The notes under the pieces were generated by a model, which saw nothing but the letters and a program-made list of their open reading frames with translations, made no database searches and had not been told where the DNA came from. A DNA stretch of 64,000 bases from Rhizobium herbae (lineage in GTDB: Bacteria > Pseudomonadota > Alphaproteobacteria > Rhizobiales > Rhizobiaceae), in NCBI RefSeq assembly GCF_017873135.1, contig NZ_JAGGJV010000002.1, positions 124,001 through 188,000 on the forward strand, given 5' to 3'. Below, piece after piece: positions 39,677 through 48,793 of this stretch; position 1 is the first letter of the stretch, and every line of letters starts with the position of its first letter. Position numbers and translations under genes: made by a program.

Positions 39677-41082
39677 GCCCCATCCCTGTCGCCGGCGTTT
39701 CCGAGTTCGAATTGCCGTGCCCAGGCGGTGGCGACAATAGCGACGAAAGCAAATGTCACGGCTTCGATCTCCAGGCTGAAATCGACCAGCGAATGCACGG
39801 CACCAACGAGCACGACACCGAGCCCGCATCGCAAAAGCATTTCCTGGCCCGGTGCCTTTATATAGGCCGCGGCGAGTTGCCAGAAAATGATCCCGACGAT
39901 CAGCAACGGCAGGCTGCCGAAGAGGATACCGTACTCAGCCCAGAGCGCCAGATAGGTGGAATGCGCCTTGTCCCAGACGAGATCGAAACTGACCGGCGCC
40001 TGATGGAAAAGCGGATAGGCATATTCGAAACTGTTCCCGCCGAAACCGAGCACGGGACGGGTTTCGATCATGCCGACCACCTGCTCGTAGAGCTGCATTC
40101 TAACGCCCGATGCTTCACCGACCGTGCCCAGCCGCTCCAGAAAGATCGAGCCATAGCCGAACATGCCCAAGCCAACGAAGACAGGGATGACAAGCAGGAG
40201 AATCCAGATGCCGGCCTTGCTGCTATTGGCGGTCCTTTTGGCAAGCGCCAGGATGATCGACGCAACCATGCCGCAGCAGGCGGCAAACAGGCCCATGCGT
40301 GAGTTCGTAGCGACAAGCGCGATAACGAGGATCAGCCAGCCGAGGCCGATGGTGACGACGCCGCCCTTGCCGAGATAGATGCCCAGAACAGAGGTGTCGG
40401 CCTTTCCCGATGGCTTCTCCGTCATTCGATCAATCATCAGGTTGATGCCCAGCACGCTGCCGAAGGCGAGGAAGGTGGCGAAGGAATTGCGATTGATGAA
40501 GCCGCCCATGGCCGAGCCGAAATACTTCCATTTCGGAATGCCGAGGATGGTGTCGCCGAACTGCAGCAGAAACAGCAGTGCGATGATGGCGTGGATGACG
40601 ATGGCCCAGTAGATGAGGTTGATGAACGCGCGGGCGCGTTGTGGATTGCTGGTGATCTGCAGCACCAGGAAAAACAACAGGCCATAGGTCCCCCAGCGTG
40701 CGAGCGCGAGGATGGTGTCGTGCGGCGTCAGGCTGATGGTGTTGAGGGCGATGACGGCGGTTGGATCCGCCACGCTGGAAACACCCGGAGACAAGGCGCC
40801 CAACGGCAGCACCTGGACAACCATGTAGGCACCGAGCGCGGCGAAGAGGCCGAACAGCACAGGCAGATTGCGCGGTGCGATCCGGAATCTGGCCTTGGAC
40901 GCTGCCATGCGCCCGAAAAGAATGGCCCCGCAGAGCGAGATCAGCATCGACCACAAAAGCCAGAGGGACGGCTTGGTGCTTCCGAAGGCAAAAGGCGCAA
41001 GAAACACGACAAGGATGATCGGCCACATCATCTGGTTGTTCAACCGGAAGCGTTCCGAGTGGTAGCGCGTCGTTTTCTTCAT
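39673..41082 (-). CDS. O-antigen ligase / Wzy-type polysaccharide polymerase family protein
   Basis: A 469-residue inner-membrane protein with about 12 helices and the O-antigen ligase (Wzy_C) signature: NSRMGLFAACCGMVASIILA and, in the large periplasmic loop, GFGGNSFEYAYPLFHQAP and WDKAHSTYLALWAEYGILF. From sequence alone ligases and polymerases are hard to tell apart; the Wzz-type partner in the same operon favours a polymerase of a secreted polysaccharide. Coupled to the downstream phosphatase by an ATGA overlap. Confidence 0.88.
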   Translation of the reverse strand: MKKTTRYHSERFRLNNQMMWPIILVVFLAPFAFGSTKPSLWLLWSMLISLCGAILFGRMAASKARFRIAPRNLPVLFGLFAALGAYMVVQVLPLGALSPGVSSVADPTAVIALNTISLTPHDTILALARWGTYGLLFFLVLQITSNPQRARAFINLIYWAIVIHAIIALLFLLQFGDTILGIPKWKYFGSAMGGFINRNSFATFLAFGSVLGINLMIDRMTEKPSGKADTSVLGIYLGKGGVVTIGLGWLILVIALVATNSRMGLFAACCGMVASIILALAKRTANSSKAGIWILLLVIPVFVGLGMFGYGSIFLERLGTVGEASGVRMQLYEQVVGMIETRPVLGFGGNSFEYAYPLFHQAPVSFDLVWDKAHSTYLALWAEYGILFGSLPLLIVGIIFWQLAAAYIKAPGQEMLLRCGLGVVLVGAVHSLVDFSLEIEAVTFAFVAIVATAWARQFELGNAGDRDGA

Positions 41083-41200
41083 TGTCTCAGGCCTGCGGCT
41101 GGCGCATCGGAGCGAAGGTTTCCGTGCAGTTTTCTGGCTTCAATCCCTCGGGCAGTCCCGATGTTCGGTCGCGATATTGGGTAGCGAACAAGAAGCGGAA

Positions 41201-41905
41201 TCATCCTTTGCCCATCGATCTCTTGACGCTTTTCAGAAAGACGATCTGCCGGTCCTGTGGCATCTGCTCCACGATCGCGGTGATCCGCGCCCGGAAATCG
41301 GGGTTGGAAATATAGCGTTGCGCAATCAGCAGAACTCCCTTCTCGCTGCTTGCAAGCAGGCGCAGATCGGCCTCTTCCGATTTCAAGGACTGCGCGTTCA
41401 GCTGCGGAAAATAGCTTTCCGCCAGATTGACGCGAAACCGGGCGATCCATTGCTCGTTGGGTCCCGTCAACTGAGATTGTTGCAGGGCGAAGTTGAAATC
41501 GTCCCTGGCAAGCAGGCGAACGGATGCGGCGGCGCGCACGAGCCAGGCGAAAGAGTCCGTCGGCGTCGTGGCAACGATGTCGGCGGCCCGGCCGGCACAT
41601 TTCGAGACCACATTGCGAGCGGTTTCTTCGACCATGTCGAGGTTGCTGTAGGCCGTTGTGATCCGGAAGCAGTCTTTCATCGCCAGTGTCTTCGAGTAGG
41701 AAGACAGGCCGAAGTCAAAATCTTCGCCGGCAAATTCCTCTGCGATCAGCGCCTGCTCGACAGGCTCGGCCAGAAAAGGAGCCAATTCGCGCCACAATCC
41801 ATAGCCGCTTGCCACCGAAATCAGCAAGCAACAGACCATGGCGATCCATTTTCTCTGCTTCACCATGTAGCGCCGTCTCTGGCGGGACCTAAGAATGTCA
41901 TTCAT
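41201..41905 (-). CDS. Membrane-anchored protein of unknown function in the polysaccharide operon
   Basis: A 234-residue protein with one N-terminal membrane helix (WIAMVCCLLISVASGYGLW) after a basic tail (RSRQRRRYMVKQRK), and a ~190-residue helical, probably periplasmic part. The mature part resembles a tetratricopeptide-like array (ARNVVSKCAGRAADIVATTP, SFAWLVRAAASVRLLARDDF). It is the first gene of the leftward polysaccharide operon, with 118 bases before the O-antigen ligase gene. I do not know a named family. Confidence 0.72.
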   Translation of the reverse strand: MNDILRSRQRRRYMVKQRKWIAMVCCLLISVASGYGLWRELAPFLAEPVEQALIAEEFAGEDFDFGLSSYSKTLAMKDCFRITTAYSNLDMVEETARNVVSKCAGRAADIVATTPTDSFAWLVRAAASVRLLARDDFNFALQQSQLTGPNEQWIARFRVNLAESYFPQLNAQSLKSEEADLRLLASSEKGVLLIAQRYISNPDFRARITAIVEQMPQDRQIVFLKSVKRSMGKG

Positions 41906-42229
41906 ACCGTTCAGATTTATGTTTTGCAGCCGAAAAACCGTGCTGAATTGTCAGAAAACAGTCGGCATCCGATCCTTCAAGTTCAGGATCACAGATTAAC
42001 GCTTGCCGCATCAAGACTGTCGGTCGAACGAGAAACATGGTTTCGATTTTATATCAGGGGCTATATTAGTGTCTTATATTTCGATGGTTCTACGGTATCA
42101 AGCGTAAGTTAAGGCAATCACAATTCTGTCGGGTGACAATAACGGTACTCGGCTATCTGCGCGAGCCGCCGAGCAAACGGCATAAAAAAAGCGCCCCCAA
42201 AGGGCGCTTTTTCAAGAACTGACACCAGA
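41906..42229. other. Intergenic region upstream of the polysaccharide operon
   Basis: 324 bases without a credible gene. It must hold the promoter of the leftward operon. The right end is occupied by the terminator of the adjacent exported-protein gene. The AT-rich middle has no repeat or operator that I can defend. Confidence 0.4.
42184..42212 (-). terminator. Terminator after the Ala-rich exported protein gene
   Basis: AAAAAGCGCCC and GGGCGCTTTTT form an 11-bp stem around a 5-base loop, with A/T runs on both sides, about 20 bases past the stop codon. Confidence 0.88.
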
Positions 42230-42646
42230 TTAGCTGGCGACGTCGTCGCCGAAGTTCTCGTCGCCAAGCGCAGCGGTTGCTTCACCCGGGGTTCCTGCTG
42301 CGAGAGCAGCAACAACCTGATCAACGAACGGTACGGCAGCAGCGGCAGCAGGGCTGAGGCCAGCCTTGGCTTCGGCGGCAACGCTGCTGAGCGCGACCGA
42401 AATTGCCGGGTTGGCGATTGCAAGCGCACCGATCGACTTGACCAGTGCCAGCAACAGCTTGTCCTTGGCAGGACCGGCCGGCATGGCACTGATTTCGGCG
42501 GCAATGCTCTGAGCCTGCTCGACGCAAGCGCCCGAGCAGCTGGCGAGACCGGAAACTGTTGCGGCAGACGGCGCAGCCTGCGCCGGTACGAATGAGAGAG
42601 AAGCGCAAAGCGCCACAGTCGAAATCAACAAAGACCGCTTAAACAT
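42230..42646 (-). CDS. Small Ala-rich exported protein of unknown function
   Basis: A 138-residue protein with a clean signal peptide (MFKRSLLISTVALCASLSF, cleavage after AQA). The mature chain is mostly helical and Ala-rich, with one early cysteine pair (SCSGACVEQA) and an acidic end (DENFGDDVAS). AAGGGG precedes the ATG and a strong terminator follows, so it has its own transcript. It sits between two polysaccharide gene groups. I recognise no family. Confidence 0.72.
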   Translation of the reverse strand: MFKRSLLISTVALCASLSFVPAQAAPSAATVSGLASCSGACVEQAQSIAAEISAMPAGPAKDKLLLALVKSIGALAIANPAISVALSSVAAEAKAGLSPAAAAAVPFVDQVVAALAAGTPGEATAALGDENFGDDVAS

Positions 42647-42930
42647 TATGAACCCCTTTGAAAAAATGGATCGGACTTGGGAGGCCTATCCGAAATTAAA
42701 CATATGCTAACCACATTAGAGTTTTCTTATGGCCAATGTCAAGGTGGAATCCGGATAAGGACCGGATACAACTGGTAAATTGGCTTCGAAAGCTGGCAAA
42801 CGGTGCAATGCAGCAACTACAATGCATGCACTGCAGTATTGAGTCGCATCGAAAGCATCTAAGCCACAGGCTTTCCGCGGCGTCAAATACACTTGCCGGA
42901 TATGCTTAAAAACGGGCGGGCCAGTTCGTC

Positions 42931-43932
42931 TCAAGCCGCAATTTCGGCGCGATACCACTCGACGAAACGTCTCACCCCGTCTTCCACCGAGATGGATGGC
43001 CTAAAGCCCGTCAGCGCGTTCAGAAGGTCAGGAGCGGCAAAAGTTCTCGGGACGTCGCCCTGCTGCATCGGCAGCATGGTGCGGATCGCGGGCCGGCCAA
43101 CGGCAGCTTCGACAGTCTCGACGAAGCGCATCAGCTCGACCGGCTGGCCACCGCCGACATTGACGATACGGAACGGCGCATGGCGCGACAGCGTATCGAT
43201 CTCCTCGACGCGATTGTCCTGCGCCGGCACGATGCTCATCAGCCGCACGATACCTTCAACGAGGTCGTCGATATAGGTGAAGTCACGGCTCATGCGGCCT
43301 TCGCCGTAGATATCGATCGGCCGGTCGTTGAGGATGCAATCGACGAACTTGAACAGCGCCATGTCCGGACGGCCCCAGGGACCGTAGACGGTGAAGAAAC
43401 GGAACGCGGTCGTCGGTATGCCGTAGAGATGGGCATAGCTGTGCGCCATCAGTTCGCTCGATTTCTTGGTGGCGGCATAAAGCGTCATCGGCTCGTCGGC
43501 CCGGTCGGTCTCGGCAAAGGGTATCTTCTCGTTGGCGCCGTAGATCGAGGACGTCGAGGCAAGCAGCAGGTGTTTCGGCTGAACGGCCTTGGCCAGTTCC
43601 AGGATATTCCAGGAGCCGATCAGGTTGGAATCGATATAAGCCTTGGGGTTTTCCAGGCTGTAGCGCACGCCGGCCTGGGCGGCGAGATGGACGATGACGT
43701 CGGGTTCGCCGATCTCCGCGGCCCTTTCCAGCGCGCTTCTGTCCTCCAGCATGCCGATCACGGGCCGGAAGCCGTTGGAGCGCGAAAGAATGGCATGGCG
43801 CTGTTCCTTCAGCCGGACGTCGTAATAGGGGGTCATGCCATCGAAACCAGTGACGAAATGGCCGTCGTCGAGCAGCCGCTTGGCGAGATGAAACCCGATG
43901 AAACCCGCCGTTCCGGTGATCAGATAGCGCAT
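42931..43932 (-). CDS. lpsL: UDP-glucuronate 4-epimerase (NAD-dependent epimerase family)
   Basis: Converts UDP-glucuronate to UDP-galacturonate, a donor for lipopolysaccharide and capsule. A 333-residue extended SDR with NAD motif [14 protein letters not shown], catalytic YAATKKSSE (Y-x3-K) and preceding Ser/Thr in [27 protein letters not shown] is typical of GalE/LpsL proteins. It lies 50 bases after rkpK, which makes its substrate UDP-GlcA; the rkpK-lpsL pair is known from Sinorhizobium. AAGGAG precedes the ATG. Confidence 0.88.
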   Translation of the reverse strand: MRYLITGTAGFIGFHLAKRLLDDGHFVTGFDGMTPYYDVRLKEQRHAILSRSNGFRPVIGMLEDRSALERAAEIGEPDVIVHLAAQAGVRYSLENPKAYIDSNLIGSWNILELAKAVQPKHLLLASTSSIYGANEKIPFAETDRADEPMTLYAATKKSSELMAHSYAHLYGIPTTAFRFFTVYGPWGRPDMALFKFVDCILNDRPIDIYGEGRMSRDFTYIDDLVEGIVRLMSIVPAQDNRVEEIDTLSRHAPFRIVNVGGGQPVELMRFVETVEAAVGRPAIRTMLPMQQGDVPRTFAAPDLLNALTGFRPSISVEDGVRRFVEWYRAEIAA

Positions 43933-43982
43933 GCTGGCTCCTTGATTGTCTTATCCGCCTTTGACCGCGATGCTGTCGCCGC

Positions 43983-45290
43983 TTATTCCGGCCGGCCGAC
44001 GCTGGTGTAGGTGAAGCCGTGTTTCGTCACTTCGCCGGACTGGTAGATGTTTCTGAGATCGACCAGGATCGGCGTGTTCATGAGCGTCTTCAGGCGATCG
44101 AGATTGAGCGCGCGGAACTCGTTCCATTCGGTGACGATGACGAGTACATCGGCGCCCTCAGCCGCCTTGTAGGGGCTGTCGGCATAGGTGATGCCGTCGA
44201 TCACGCGTTTCGCATTCTCCATGCCTTCCGGGTCGTAGCCCGTCACAACGGCGCCGCCGTCGGTGAGCGCCTGGATGACGGCGATGGCCGGGCTGTCGCG
44301 CATGTCGTCGGTGTTGGGCTTGAACGTCAGTCCGAGGACGGCCACCTTCTTGCCGCGCACATCGCCGCCGGCAGCGGCGATGACCTTGCGGCCCATGGCG
44401 CGCTTGCGGTTGTCGTTGACGGAGACGACGGTCTCGATCAGGCGAACAGGGCTGTCGTGGTCCTGCGCCGTCTTGACCAGCGCCAGCGTGTCCTTCGGAA
44501 AGCACGAACCGCCATAGCCCGGCCCCGCATGCAGGAATTTTGCGCCGATGCGCCCGTCAAGCCCGATGCCGCGGGCAACTTCCTGCACATTGGCGCCGAC
44601 CTTTTCGCAAAGGTCCGCCATTTCGTTGATGAAGGTGATCTTCATGGCAAGGAAGGCGTTTCCGGCATATTTGATCAGCTCGGAGGTGCGCCGTGTGGTG
44701 AAGAGAAGCGGCGACTGGTTGAGATAGAGCGGCCGGTAGACTTCCGTCATCACGCTGCGGGCGCGCTCGTCGTTGAGCCCGATGACGATGCGGTCGGGCC
44801 GCTTGAAATCGTCGATGGCAGCACCTTCGCGCAGGAATTCCGGATTGGAGACGACGGCGATATCGGCATCCGGATTGGTTTCGCGCATGATCCGCTCGAC
44901 CTCGTCGCCGGTGCCGACCGGAACCGTCGACTTGGTGACGATGACGGTGAAGCCGGTCACGTGGGCGGCAATCTCGCGGGCCGCATCGTAGACATAGGAA
45001 AGGTCGGCATGGCCGTCGCCGCGCCGCGAAGGTGTACCGACGGCGATGAAGATCACGTCGCTCTGCGAGACGCTGGTTGCAAGATCCGTGGTGAAGCTCA
45101 GCCGTCCGTCCTTGACGTTATCGGCCACCAGTTGTTCGAGGCCGGGCTCGAAAATCGGGATACGCCCGGCAAGCAATGCCTCGATCTTGCCTGCGTCCTT
45201 GTCGATACAGGCGACTTCATGGCCGAAATCGGCAAAACAAACGCCCGAAACAAGCCCGACATACCCGGCACCGATCATCGTGATTTTCAT
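43983..45290 (-). CDS. rkpK: UDP-glucose 6-dehydrogenase
   Basis: Oxidises UDP-glucose twice with NAD+ to UDP-glucuronate. 435 residues. Rossmann motif MIGAGYVGLVSGVCFADFG at the N-terminus; the catalytic cysteine is in GPGYGGSCFPKDTLALVKTA near residue 260; the C-terminal UDP-binding domain has LGLTFKPNTDDMRDSPA. GGAGTG precedes the ATG. First gene of the rkpK-lpsL pair. Confidence 0.94.
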   Translation of the reverse strand: MKITMIGAGYVGLVSGVCFADFGHEVACIDKDAGKIEALLAGRIPIFEPGLEQLVADNVKDGRLSFTTDLATSVSQSDVIFIAVGTPSRRGDGHADLSYVYDAAREIAAHVTGFTVIVTKSTVPVGTGDEVERIMRETNPDADIAVVSNPEFLREGAAIDDFKRPDRIVIGLNDERARSVMTEVYRPLYLNQSPLLFTTRRTSELIKYAGNAFLAMKITFINEMADLCEKVGANVQEVARGIGLDGRIGAKFLHAGPGYGGSCFPKDTLALVKTAQDHDSPVRLIETVVSVNDNRKRAMGRKVIAAAGGDVRGKKVAVLGLTFKPNTDDMRDSPAIAVIQALTDGGAVVTGYDPEGMENAKRVIDGITYADSPYKAAEGADVLVIVTEWNEFRALNLDRLKTLMNTPILVDLRNIYQSGEVTKHGFTYTSVGRPE

Positions 45291-45418
45291 GACACACTCC
45301 AGAATGACATCGCGCGCGCATCCCGGTTTCATGCCGTTCTTTGGTGCGCGCGTGGCGGCATCCATAGTCAAACACGCGCGCCTTGCCAATGCCGCATGTT
45401 AAACAGGCAGCGGCCGGC

Positions 45419-45847
45419 CTATCCGGAAACCGTCGTCGAGAAGTCGGGATTGCCGCGGATGGTGTTGCTGACGGTGCAGATTTCCTCCTCCGCGGCGCGG
45501 GCGATGGCGCGGCGTGTATCGTCGTCGATATCGCCCCTGATCGTGAAGGCGATCGTGAATGTCTGGACCCGGGAAAGACCTTCGGCGGCCTTTTCGCCGG
45601 TGACCTCGGCAATGATCTCGCTCACTCTGTCAAGCACGCCCATCTGGCTCGCGGCGATACGGGCGCTCATCGTCAGGCAGGCCGAAAGCGATGCATATAA
45701 AAGGTCGATCGGGTTGAAACCCGGCTGCGACGGGCCGGTAACGATATGAATTTCACCCTTGGTCGCCGACGTGACATGCGGGAATCCGGTTCGGGCAAGA
45801 ACCGCGGTTGCGCCGGTTGGTCTCGATTTCGTCTTCAATTCTGCCAT
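45419..45847 (-). CDS. OsmC-family peroxidase-like protein
   Basis: A 142-residue protein of the OsmC/Ohr fold. The two redox cysteines are in SLSACLTMSARIAA and EEEICTVSNTIRGN, preceded by GFNPIDLLYA. Family members reduce organic hydroperoxides with dihydrolipoyl or thiol donors; this is the general OsmC subgroup rather than clear Ohr. The second in-frame ATG was chosen for the AGAGGA site before it. Confidence 0.88.
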   Translation of the reverse strand: MAELKTKSRPTGATAVLARTGFPHVTSATKGEIHIVTGPSQPGFNPIDLLYASLSACLTMSARIAASQMGVLDRVSEIIAEVTGEKAAEGLSRVQTFTIAFTIRGDIDDDTRRAIARAAEEEICTVSNTIRGNPDFSTTVSG

Positions 45848-45946
45848 TTCATCCTCTCGCGACACGTCAGTTCATCAACCTGACATGGAATTTTCTTCGC
45901 GTGGAAGCAATGTCGGGGCCTCCGGCAAGATCGAAAATCGATACGG

Positions 45947-45977
45947 ATAATTAGTCTATAGTTTTTATAGAAAATTA
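45947..45977. promoter_or_regulatory. AT-rich imperfect inverted repeat upstream of metQ
   Basis: TAATTAGTCTATA and TATAGAAAATTA face each other across a short T-rich spacer, in the 271-base gap between osmC and metQ. It could be an operator for a sulfur- or redox-responsive regulator or part of the promoter; no regulator is assigned. The downstream leader also has a GCCGGA/TCCGGC hairpin but no riboswitch that I recognise. Confidence 0.35.
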
Positions 45978-46118
45978 TGATCGAAATCGCCGGACCCTTG
46001 CAAGAGTATTCCGGCACACCATCCGACAAGAGGCGTTCGTGCTTCGCTGCTCACGCTTGTTTTTGCGATAACTCTCCCACTCCGGGGCTTCGCCTCATAG
46101 AACAGGACGGGACAGACA

Positions 46119-46952
46119 ATGACAAAAAAGACTTTTCTTCACAGCCTTTCGCGCCGCGCGGCCCTGACCGCTCTTGCCGTTTCCGCAGCTGCCATCGCCG
46201 GCTTTGCCGCGCCATCCGCAAGCTTCGCCGAAGACAAGTCGATCAAGGTTGGCATCATCAGCGGCGAAGACGAGGATGTCTGGCGCGTCGTCACCGCGGA
46301 AGCCGCCAAGCAGGGGCTGGCGATCGAAACGGTCGTTTTCAACGACTATACCCAGCCGAACGAGGCGCTGGAACGCGGTGAAGTCGATGCCAACGCCTTC
46401 CAGCATCAGCCCTATCTCGACAACCAGATCAAGCAGCACGGCTACCATATCGTCAAGGTTGGCTACACCGGCGTCTGGCCGATCGGCCTCTACACCAAGA
46501 AGTTCAAGACAACAGCCGAGTTGCCGGAAGGCGCTGTGATCGGCGTGCCGAACGATCCGTCGAACGAGGGCCGGGCGCTGCGCGTTCTGCAGAACGAAGG
46601 CATCATCAAGCTCAAGGACGGCGCCGGCATCCTGGCGACGATCGCCGATATCGTTGAAAATCCGAAGAAGGTCGAAATCAAGGAGCTCGACGCCGGCGTT
46701 GTCGGCCGCGCGATCGAAGACCTCGATGCCGCCGTCGTCAATACGGACTGGGCGCTGAAGAGCGGCCTTTCGCCGGCAGACCGCATTGCCCAGGAGCCGG
46801 TCGATGACAATCCCTACCGCAACTTCATCGCGGTGAAGGCAGGCCATGAGAACGAGGCCTGGGTCAAGACGTTGGTTTCCTCCTACCAGAACGATGCCGT
46901 GAAGGCGGAATTCGACAAGGTCTACAAGGGCACCGGCATCAGCGCCTATTGA
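46119..46952 (+). CDS. metQ: MetQ/NlpA-family ABC substrate-binding protein
   Basis: Periplasmic receptor, most likely for methionine or a related sulfur compound, feeding the MetNI transporter encoded downstream. 277 residues with a signal peptide ending SASFA-EDK. No lipobox cysteine is visible, so unlike the lipoprotein MetQ of E. coli it should be free in the periplasm. Family motifs are NDYTQPNEALERGEVDANAF, IGVPNDPSNEGRALRVLQ and VVNTDWALKSGL. Confidence 0.88.
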   Translation: MTKKTFLHSLSRRAALTALAVSAAAIAGFAAPSASFAEDKSIKVGIISGEDEDVWRVVTAEAAKQGLAIETVVFNDYTQPNEALERGEVDANAFQHQPYLDNQIKQHGYHIVKVGYTGVWPIGLYTKKFKTTAELPEGAVIGVPNDPSNEGRALRVLQNEGIIKLKDGAGILATIADIVENPKKVEIKELDAGVVGRAIEDLDAAVVNTDWALKSGLSPADRIAQEPVDDNPYRNFIAVKAGHENEAWVKTLVSSYQNDAVKAEFDKVYKGTGISAY

Positions 46953-46988
46953 TCGACATCCGCGCTCACATGTGAGGGCAACAAACCG

Positions 46989-47020
46989 GGTGGCTCTGGC
47001 ATTCGTTTGCCAGGGCCGCC
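46989..47020 (+). promoter_or_regulatory. Intercistronic hairpin between metQ and metN
   Basis: A 13-bp stem (GGTGGCTCTGGCA / TGCCAGGGCCGCC, two G-U pairs in RNA) with a 6-base loop, no U-run after it. It is placed as a transcript-3'-end stabiliser that would keep the binding-protein message more abundant than the transporter message. Confidence 0.55.
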
Positions 47021-47078
47021 TTGGGCGTTGGCAAGGGCGCCGAAAACCAAACGCCGAAAACCAGACGAAGGACATGGC

Positions 47079-48155
47079 ATGAATTCTTTTGTTTCCGCGT
47101 CGACGATCGCGGGGGAGGGCCTCGAAGAGGTCGTCAGCCTTGCGAATGTAAAGCGCCGCTTCGGAGCCACACCGGCGCTCGATGGCGTATCGCTGACGGT
47201 TCGCAAGGGTGAGATCCTCGGCATCATCGGTCGTAGCGGCGCCGGCAAGTCGACGCTGATCCGTTGCCTGAACGGGCTGGAGCAGGCCGATAGCGGCGAG
47301 ATACATATCGAAGGCCGCAACATCACAGGCCTGACGGAAAAGGAGTTGCAGCCGCTCCGCCGCCGCATCGGCATGATCTTCCAGCATTTCAACCTGCTGT
47401 CGGCCAAGACGGTCGAGGAAAATGTCGCCCTGCCATTGAAGATCGAAGGCCTCGGCAAGGCCGAACGCTTGAAGCGCGCTGCGGAACTGCTGGATCTCGT
47501 CGGGCTATCCGACAAGGCCAAGGCCTATCCGTCCTCGCTCTCCGGCGGCCAGAAGCAGCGGGTCGGCATCGCCCGCGCGCTTTCTGCCCGGCCCGCGCTG
47601 CTCTTGTCGGACGAAGCCACCTCCGCGCTCGATCCGGAAACGACGCGGTCGATCCTGGCGCTGCTGAAGGACATCAACCGCAAGCTCGGCCTCACCATCC
47701 TGCTCATCACCCATGAGATGGAAGTGGTGCGCAGCGTCGCCGATCGCGTCGCCGTCATTGATGCCGGCCGTATCGTCGAGGAAGGGCCGGTCTGGTCCGT
47801 TTTTGCCGATCCGCGGGCTGCGATCACTCAAAGCCTGCTCGGGGGTATCCGCCCGCAGCTGCCCGAATATATTTCCGCTCGCCTGTCGCCGATATCCGGG
47901 CCTGAGCAGATCCTCAGCGTCGATATGGCCGGCCCGGCAGCACAAGGCGCGCTGTTCGCCGATCTCTCGCAGGCGCTGCCGCACTCCTTCCGCCTCGTCC
48001 ATGGCGGTATCGATCATATCCAGGACCAGCCGGTGGCCCGGTTCTTCATTGCCGTTCCGACGCGCGATTCCACGCTGCCGGAAAAGGTCCAGCAATTTCT
48101 GAAAGCCCGCGGCGCGCGGGTGGAGGTGCTTGGTTATGACGCCGATCATGCTTGA
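47079..48155 (+). CDS. metN: Methionine-type ABC transporter ATP-binding protein
   Basis: A 358-residue ATPase: Walker A GRSGAGKST, signature LSGGQKQRVGIARAL, Walker B ALLLSDEATSALDPET, H-loop LLITHEMEVVR. The C-terminal ~80 residues form the NIL domain that in MetN senses methionine and inhibits transport. GAAGGA precedes the ATG. The stop overlaps the start of metI by 20 bases. Confidence 0.93.
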   Translation: MNSFVSASTIAGEGLEEVVSLANVKRRFGATPALDGVSLTVRKGEILGIIGRSGAGKSTLIRCLNGLEQADSGEIHIEGRNITGLTEKELQPLRRRIGMIFQHFNLLSAKTVEENVALPLKIEGLGKAERLKRAAELLDLVGLSDKAKAYPSSLSGGQKQRVGIARALSARPALLLSDEATSALDPETTRSILALLKDINRKLGLTILLITHEMEVVRSVADRVAVIDAGRIVEEGPVWSVFADPRAAITQSLLGGIRPQLPEYISARLSPISGPEQILSVDMAGPAAQGALFADLSQALPHSFRLVHGGIDHIQDQPVARFFIAVPTRDSTLPEKVQQFLKARGARVEVLGYDADHA

Positions 48156-48789
48156 ACTGCTGTTTCGGTCCCTGTGGGAAACGATCCTGATGACCGCCGC
48201 TTCCGGCATCATCTCGCTGGTCGCCGGCCTGCCGCTGGGCCTGGCGCTGGTTGTCACCGGCCGTGGCGGCATTGCCGAAAAGCCCTGGCTCAACAGCCTG
48301 CTCGGCGCCCTCGTCAACGGCTTCCGCTCGGTGCCCTTCATCATCCTGCTGGTGGCGCTGATCCCGCTGACACGACTGATCGTCGGCACGGCGCTCGGCA
48401 CCTGGGCGGCGATCGTGCCGCTGGCGATTGCCGCCACGCCCTACTATGCGCGCATTGCCGAAGTCTCGCTGCGCGAGGTCGATCGCGGCCTGATCGACGC
48501 CGTGCGCGCCATGGGCGGCAATCGCTGGACGATCATCCGCGAGGTGCTGGTGCCGGAAGCGCTGCCGGGCATTGTCGCCGGTTTCACGGTGACGCTGGTG
48601 ACCCTGATCGGCGCGTCCGCCATGGCCGGCGCCATCGGGGCCGGCGGCCTCGGCGACCTCGCCATCCGCTACGGCTACCAGCGTTTCGAGACGACGGTGA
48701 TGATCGCCGTGGTGATCGTCCTGATCATCCTCGTCTGCGGCATCCAGTGGTTCGGCGACCGGCTCGTCGCCAAACTGGATCGTCGATAG
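48136..48789 (+). CDS. metI: Methionine-type ABC transporter permease
   Basis: A 217-residue permease with five hydrophobic helices and the EAA coupling motif in EVDRGLIDAVRAMGGNRWTI. Length and the GLGDLAIRYGYQRFETTVMI end match MetI. GGAGGT precedes the ATG; it overlaps the end of metN, so translation is coupled. It converges with the LLM monooxygenase gene with four bases between stops. Confidence 0.92.
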   Translation: MTPIMLELLFRSLWETILMTAASGIISLVAGLPLGLALVVTGRGGIAEKPWLNSLLGALVNGFRSVPFIILLVALIPLTRLIVGTALGTWAAIVPLAIAATPYYARIAEVSLREVDRGLIDAVRAMGGNRWTIIREVLVPEALPGIVAGFTVTLVTLIGASAMAGAIGAGGLGDLAIRYGYQRFETTVMIAVVIVLIILVCGIQWFGDRLVAKLDRR

Positions 48790-48793
48790 CCGG

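Noticed and set aside
45960..46118. Possible SAM riboswitch (SAM-II type) in the metQ leader
   Set aside because: The segment has a GCCGGA/TCCGGC hairpin and a TTGCAAG string, but the conserved pseudoknot core of SAM-II cannot be built from it.
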